The position numbers were made by a program, and so were the translations under genes. The notes under the pieces were generated by a model. It saw only the letters and a list, made by a program, of their open reading frames with translations, searched no databases and had not been told where the DNA came from. This document shows positions 17,199-17,481 of a stretch of DNA of 17,481 nucleotides, piece after piece. The first letter of the stretch is position 1, and each line of letters starts with the position of its first letter. The stretch comes from Anaerolineales bacterium UBA3905 (GTDB lineage: Bacteria > Chloroflexota > Anaerolineae > Caldilineales > Caldilineaceae): positions 2,116-19,596 of the forward strand of contig DGFH01000242.1 of the NCBI GenBank assembly GCA_002391565.1, given 5' to 3'.

Positions 17199-17462
17199 AG
17201 ACACCTTTCGGTTCCATACAAAAGTGGGACGCATCCAGCCGAAATTCCATATCCACACCACTACGCCCTGAGCGATTCTTCTCGATGCTGAACACCACCC
17301 AGTTGCGCATACTCTCCGCCTGGATCGGGTTGTAGACGATGTGTTCCCGTGAGACTACGGCATACTTATTGTTGATGACGATTCCAACGTCTGCTTCGTA
17401 CTGAATTGCTGAGCTGCCGCGCATGTCATACAACCTGACCCTTCTAGATTGTAAGCCAACTC
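17155..17462 (-). CDS. C-terminal end of DnaB-like replicative helicase / RecA-fold ATPase (5' partial)
   Basis: The frame is open from the adapter junction at 17462 to a TAG stop at 17155-17157, about 102 codons. The visible part reads RRVRLYDMRGSSAIQYEAD, then VGIVIN, VVFSIEKNRSGRSGVDMEF and DASHF. This order (RGSxAIxYEAD, a hydrophobic strand, then EKNRxGxxG) is the end of the RecA-like fold of DnaB helicases; the Walker A and B motifs lie off the window. It may be DnaB itself or one of the DnaB-like paralogues found in this kind of genome. A TTG at 17433 is not taken as the start because homology continues before it. The end overlaps the TadE-like start by 44 bases. Confidence 0.65.
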
Positions 17463-17481
17463 CTGTCTCTTATACACATCT
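17463..17481. other. Nextera/Tn5 mosaic-end adapter left at contig end
   Basis: The final 19 bases, CTGTCTCTTATACACATCT, are exactly the reverse complement of the 19-bp Tn5 mosaic end used in Nextera libraries. It joins the helicase-like frame abruptly at the very end of the window, so it is sequencing adapter and not genomic sequence. Confidence 0.97.

Overview
The window is a 17.5 kb piece of a GC-rich bacterial chromosome with ordinary, densely packed housekeeping and envelope genes. A proline/threonine linker on a secreted protein, the DUF4129/DUF4350 membrane cluster, and a Tad-type pseudopilin cluster next to a DnaB-like helicase end suggest a Chloroflexota (Anaerolineae/Caldilineae-like) genome. 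This placement is inference from gene content and style; no rRNA or tRNA marker is present. The last 19 bases (17463-17481) match the Nextera/Tn5 mosaic-end adapter exactly, so the right edge is a sequencing or assembly artefact and not genomic DNA.

Layout. 3-2537 (+): the 3' end of a secreted protein with a tandem-repeated domain, then the tRNA 2-thiouridylase MnmA, then a small single-pass membrane protein. 2538-2759: a convergent gap with hairpins. 2760-7055 (-), in transcription order: an M24 Xaa-Pro-type peptidase, a RidA-family protein, a DUF1269 membrane protein with its own near-consensus promoter, a YihY/BrkB membrane protein and an HdeD-like membrane protein. 7056-7447: a divergent regulatory gap with one promoter candidate per strand. 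7448-13188 (+): a cyclophilin, a P-loop kinase-like NTPase whose stop codon abuts the ATG of an enolase-superfamily dipeptide epimerase, then three membrane genes joined by ATGA overlaps (multi-pass protein, DUF4129, DUF4350). 13211-14086 (-): the membrane metalloprotease HtpX with a good promoter. 14526-17462 (-), in transcription order: the C-terminus of a DnaB-like ATPase, TadE-like and TadG-like proteins, a type A24 prepilin peptidase and a DUF192 protein.

How the genes fit together. The right-hand block is a compact pseudopilin/export operon: two proteins with class III/Tad-like N-termini are followed by the peptidase type that processes such N-termini. The M24 peptidase and the dipeptide epimerase, on either side of the divergent promoter region, both point to peptide turnover, but they belong to different transcripts. 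HtpX, DUF1269, HdeD and YihY are envelope proteins, some stress-linked in other bacteria. No CRISPR array, transposase, phage gene, toxin-antitoxin pair or RNA gene was recognised, and I do not see a convincing new biological system. The most unusual items are the adapter, a short intergenic repeat at 5851-5886, a nested inverted repeat upstream of htpX, and the odd features of the Tad cluster (18-cysteine TadG-like protein, peptidase without the N-terminal cysteine motif).
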